Assembly: GCF_010183535.1 (NCBI RefSeq)
Contig: NC_071333.1
Location: forward strand, 10,910,587 to 10,974,586
Reading direction: 5' to 3'
DNA from: Caenorhabditis remanei
Lineage: Eukaryota > Nematoda > Chromadorea > Rhabditida > Rhabditidae
DNA: 64,000 nucleotides
The position numbers and the translations under genes were made by a program. Under the pieces are notes generated by a model that did not search any database, was not told where the DNA came from, and saw nothing but the letters and a program-made list of their open reading frames with translations. Shown here piece by piece: positions 59,461 through 64,000 of this stretch; position 1 is the stretch's first letter; each line of letters starts with the position of its first letter.

Positions 59461-61192
59461 ATGCTGGATCATTTGTCGTGGTGCTCTTCTCCAGTGTTTG
59501 TCGGAGTGGGACGTGTGCAACAGCTTGAATCGAATTATGTCGAGATCGATGTAAATCGTATTTCCCGCAAGGATGCGGACGCACTCAAAACACGAAAATG
59601 CGCGAATTTAATTAGCGATTTGATGGTCCGCCAGAAACTCCCAAAAGTCTTGAGTTGACTTCGTTTTGCTTTGTTGGTTGAGGACGACGGTTTACAAAAT
59701 GTTGGAATGTGGGATATGAACTCTTCTCGTGGATTGGAATTCCGAGAAATTTGCAAGTGAATAAAACAAATAATTGATAAATGTTCAGATATTAGGTTGG
59801 CAAGAAAGTTTTTGACCATAACTCAAGTTATTCCTACTCGGACAGAAAACGTGCCCAATAGCATACGTAGTGACTATCTCAATACACAACAATCTGAGGT
59901 TCACTGGGTACGTTCCCAATACCCTCCTCCCAAAACTCCGGTTGTTTCAAGCCAAAATTTGACTTCTCAAAAAGATTCCAATTGTATGCGTTGTGTAGGG
60001 AATGCATGATTTTTATCTGGTATCGTTCTCGTTCTACAATGTTTGCTGGGGTTTGACCAACGCCGAATCACTGGACTTTTCTGTGGTGGTTACTGTACAA
60101 GACCCTCTCCCCATTAAAATTAACCAAATGATTGAGTCAATTAAAATGTGGTGGAGAAAAGCGAAATCAGAGCCGCAGGACTACCCTTCACTAAAGTTCA
60201 AACTCGACCAAAAGATGGCGAACTCATGTCTCATTTCTTCTTCTTGCCGACACGTTTCAAGAAATTTCCAATTGTGCATTAATTCGGCAAAATGGCTCTG
60301 CGAGCCGAGTTAACTTAGCAAAGAAAAATAGCCGGTTTTGATGGCCAAAATGAACTTCTCTTTGTAGTCGAAAGGTCCTGTAACCAAATTTATAGATCGT
60401 GTAAAAGTCCCGTCTCCAAAGACTTCCCTCGTTAAACAAACGGATATGTGCAATGCTTTGTTTCTAATAAGATATTTTATTAAAATCTGAATGACATAAA
60501 TGTTTTTGTGTCTCACAGAACATTTGTGTCTCACAGAACACTATCATGAACAAACGTATCAAAATGTTTGAAAAAATCTTTAAAAAACGATTTCCAAAAA
60601 AAGTTTTCCAATTCCCTACAATATGCCTTTTAAACTTTCATTTCCTACAAGTTCACTCTATTATATTGTTTATTATCAGCAACTGTCTCAATTCCCCAAT
60701 ATCAACCTACTGAATCGTTTTGTGAAAAAAAGTAGGTTACATCATCACATTGTGATTATTGTGCACTCATGCAAGCCATGAGATCTAACGGTATTATTTT
60801 TAGACCTCCCTTCACATCGAGCATAATGTTGAGATTATCATGACTAACTCTAATCTTTTCTCTTTCTTATTTCTCAGAAATTTTCACGGTTGGTATTAAA
60901 GGGCGGAGACTAATACATTTATATTTGTATCTAGCTCAGTTTTTTAAAGACTTGATCTGGCCTTGTGAGTTCTGTTTTCTGCTTGACACATCAAATATTT
61001 TGTGTCTTGGCAAAAAAAATATATTCCCAAAACAAAACATCTAATCTTTGCCCAAAAGTTCAATAATGAAATCGTGAGATACTTCACATAAAACAATTTG
61101 TGTTTTATGACGCAAAGATCTCTTTTTTCTAATTTTTTGAATTTGACGATTTTTGGATTATATTTCTATTCCCGTTTCGTTAAAAATTATTG
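59461..61192. other. Intergenic with possible mariner end and direct repeats
   Basis: 59461-59658 (plus) is a 65-codon ATG-initiated frame with less biased composition, but no recognisable motif. 59792-59817 begins TTAGGTTGGC after a TA, like a mariner terminus. 60505-60540 is an exact 18-bp tandem duplication. Nothing here reads as a transposase. Confidence 0.4.
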
Positions 61193-62477
61193 ATGCTCGT
61201 TATGAATTCTACTATGGTTGATACTGCTAAGCCTATAATTAAACCGAAACCATGTGAAGTATGTGTAAAAGGCATATCCTTTGGATACAACTATGGTGTA
61301 AGTTTTTTTTTTCAATAAATTAGACTTTCGCAACTGTTTCAATTCAGGCGCGCACATGTCATCCATGCAAGACATTCTTCTACCGATCATCTGTCAGTAT
61401 GGCAAAATACAAAAAATGCAAGAAAGTCAAAAGTTGTTACACAACTGAACCGTTTAATTGGAAGTGCAAACTCTGCCGTTATCAAAAATGCGAAGCTATG
61501 GGAATGAGTAGGGACGCTCCACTGACAAAAGCAATGAGGAAAGCTTCACAGAATAGAAAAATGGATAAAATAACTACAATGCTAAAAGATGTGATTGTTA
61601 AGGATTCAAAAAGAGAAAAGAAATTGAAAACATTTTATTCGCTGGATGATGAAAATCTGGAAAGTATTTTGAAAAGTTCAAGAAGATTCAGAAAAATAAA
61701 AAAGGTAAAATGCTCACCGAAAGTTTTGTTGATCGCACATAGAAACATTCATTTTTTCAGGTTCCAGGGCAGGTCATCACATCCGAAGAATGGGCATTTC
61801 AGACTATTTTTTCACATATCACTTTCTTATTAAGTTTGGATTTCGTTCGGAATATGACCATAAAGGATAAGAAGGTTATACTTGTCAACAAAGCATTGGA
61901 GTTTACTTATTTCTGTGAACTATGGAGAACAAAAAAGGAGGGACAGAGAATGTTAGTCACCCCTGGAGGAACGACAATCTATCCCGATGAACTGATTTCC
62001 ATCTACCGAGAGAATCCCAAAATGTTGGATTCAATTCGTAGTGATATAGTGGAAACATTATACGAGTTGGATATCACCCGAGAAGAGTATTGCTTGTTGA
62101 ATATGATATTTTTCTGTAATCCGGGTGAGTACCGTTTTTTTTCTGTTTGTGAAAATGTTGTGATAGTTTTATTTTTAATTGAAATATGATTTATATTAAC
62201 TCTGATTTTTTTTTTTGCGTTTTCAGTTAATCAAGAAATATCCGACAATTCTAAAACTATTCTGAACGAACGATTCAATTTATATGGAAAACAACTTTTT
62301 TTCTACTGTCAAGCAAAATATCCTATCGATGCTCCTGCGAGATACGGAAAGTTGATGTCATTGTTTGGGGCTATCATTAAGAAGACATCACAGTTGAAAA
62401 TGTTATTTATGGTTTTACATATGAATATTCCTCAGTTCCCTTTCCGGAAGTTAGTTAAGGACATATTTCATTTATAG
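61193..62477 (+). CDS. Nuclear hormone receptor, divergent nematode (supplementary) class
   Basis: Exons 61193-61297, 61348-61704, 61761-62124 and 62227-62477 encode about 358 residues. An in-frame ATG at 61202 is an alternative start three codons on. The DNA-binding domain begins CEVC (zinc finger 1, first pair) and continues TCHPCKTFFYRSSV. The second finger is KCKKVKSCYTTEPFNWKC followed by CRYQKCEAMGM, all eight zinc ligands being present. The P box, CHPCK, differs from the usual CEGCK/CAACA types. The first intron interrupts finger 1 just before its second cysteine pair. The ligand-binding part is helical (SEEWAFQTIFSHITFL; FTYFCELWRTKK) and ends FPFRKLVKDIFHL. This is the pattern of the HNF4-derived nematode expansion. 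It should act in the nucleus; ligand and target are unknown. I cannot assign the nhr number. Confidence 0.9.
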
Positions 62478-62616
62478 GAAATTATGGACATATTAGTTTC
62501 TAGTGTTTTTTATGTTATGTTATTTTTCAATTTCTGTTCTTTCTTAGTTTTACTTTTGCTATTTTATAAAATACCATTTCTCGATCTCTCTCTCTCTCTC
62601 TCTCTTTGAAATCACG

Positions 62617-62622
62617 AATAAA
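62617..62622 (+). terminator. Polyadenylation signal of the nuclear receptor gene
   Basis: AATAAA lies 140 bases after the TAG at 62475-62477, just past a (TC)10 tract (62585-62605). Confidence 0.55.
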
Positions 62623-64000
62623 CTGTTGTTTTTTTTTTCTAAAAATTCACAGACGCATCGATAAATTCACAAAGGCATCGATGCCACCCACACATTTTTT
62701 CCTCAAACTGCGAACTATCATCTATTGTTTTATTCGTCCATATTTTCCGCAGCACCCACGCACATTTCTATTATTTTCTTTTACTATGGAATACTTCTGG
62801 AAGATTTTGTGCGTGAAGGTAAGTTATTATGATATATTTTAAATGAAATTTAATTAGTTTATATGATCAAAAGTTGAGTTTTTATTAAAATATTACTTTG
62901 AGAACTTTTCGATTCGTTTCGAGTCAAGCAAGTTCAGTGTTCTCTCGCTTTCTAAGTTTTTTCCTCATTTCTCTCAAGGTTTTCACAGACAATTAGGTTA
63001 TACGCTTCATTTTATGGGCAATGAGGTGAGGAGTGAAGAGTAATTACGGGGTTCTTCGTGGAACAATAAAAATGAGGTAAAAGATGAAGGAGGGAAAAGA
63101 AGATGTTGTGTAGGTGAGGTGAAGAATGTTCTGGTCGTTCTTTACTGCTTCGAAACTTCTGGTCATTCTTTTTTATTGAGTTTTCATTTTATGTTCCCGA
63201 CATTTCAAACTTATTCAAGCGTTCAAGTTAATTCATTTCTAACGTTTATAATGTTGTTAGGTTGTAGAAATCAGAAAAAAACTATTCACAGTTCAGCGGA
63301 AAATTGTGAAATTCCAAAATGTTGTTAGATAAGGAAGGTACTGTTCAAACAGCTTGGTTTCTCGAAATAACCCCCTTATCAGTTACTTTCAATCTTTTCT
63401 TCAAAGAACTTTGCCTTAACTTCCCAACCATTAAAAAACGTCTCTCTAAGTGTTCATACAATCTTTCTCGCCAATCTCCAATGATTCCCAACCCTTTTCA
63501 TTTTTTGAAGACGACTTGCAACTATCTTTATTCCGATCTTGGTTTTCTGGACAAGAAGGTAAGCCAATTTATCCCGAAGGTTTTCTTTGAAGCATATCTT
63601 CTATTCGAAAGTGCCTGTGACCGCCATGTGTTGTTCAGCCTCATTTCCTGTATATTTACTGAACAAATTGAGCACCATGGCTCGATGTTCACACAATTAT
63701 CAGTGTTGAAGAGGAGATGAGAAAGACTGACGTAAACATAAAAAGGAAAAGAGGAGAGTTAATGAGAGACAGAGTTCTTCACACGCCGATTCGCTGATCT
63801 TGACTTTTGTTGGCTCAGAGAAATTTCCTACAGGTTGATGAGAACACAAGTTTATGTCTGCAGCCGATCGCCAAGATGCTTCACGCGCCTGTTTTTATGG
63901 ATAATTTCTGAGAGAGTGCTTGTCGAATTTCGTCGGCAGCAACAAAAAAAGCAGCGTGAAATGTGCATGACCAGATGATCATTCGGCAGCACATAATGAT
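62623..64000. other. Right end: weak open frames, no confident gene
   Basis: A plus-strand frame ends with ATGGAATACTTCTGGAAGAT (from 62787) and runs into a consensus donor at 62820. A second plus frame (63319-63717, 133 codons) contains an internal donor-like AAG|GTAAGC at 63557. They could be exons of a gene continuing to the right, but no acceptor or domain ties them together. A direct 20-bp repeat lies at 62643-62682. Confidence 0.3.

Overview
The window looks like Caenorhabditis elegans chromosome X. The exons are AT-rich and split by 40-60 nt introns ending in TTTTCAG. Many genes have an acceptor just upstream of the start codon, as expected for SL1 trans-splicing. The order of recognisable genes (endophilin-related erp-1, a forkhead gene that fits fkh-9, a transthyretin-like gene, the POU gene ceh-18, the LIM-homeobox gene lim-4) matches my memory of the F35A5 / K03C7 / ZC64 cosmid interval. 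The species and symbols are recalled, not searched. Exon boundaries below were read by hand from splice signals, frame and domain continuity.

Layout: 1-791 is the 5' end of erp-1 (minus strand, running off the left edge). 3041-3537 is a small secreted protein gene (plus). 4351-12496 is a giant gene (plus): one 6.8-kb exon of Pro/Lys/Glu-rich repeats around a KKWKPPWE core, followed by seven small exons encoding degenerate calponin-like (CLIK) repeats. 14361-23820, and possibly on to 34929, is a forkhead transcription factor (minus) with very long introns. 35321-36001 is a transthyretin-like secreted protein (minus). 37242-45447 is ceh-18 (minus, nine coding exons). 45.5-54.5 kb is gene-poor, with a tRNA-derived element, a strong hairpin and a perfect palindrome. 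54894-57763 is lim-4 (minus, eight coding exons). 57.8-61.2 kb is intergenic with a possible mariner end. 61193-62477 is a divergent nuclear receptor (plus). The last 1.5 kb holds only weak open frames.

Four of the seven protein genes are DNA-binding regulators, and they have long introns and flanks, as expected for developmental control genes. They do not form an operon: spacings are kilobases and no SL2-type 100-bp junction is seen. The least ordinary object is the giant repeat gene, which joins a titin-PEVK-like disordered region to a CLIK-type, potentially actin-binding, tail.
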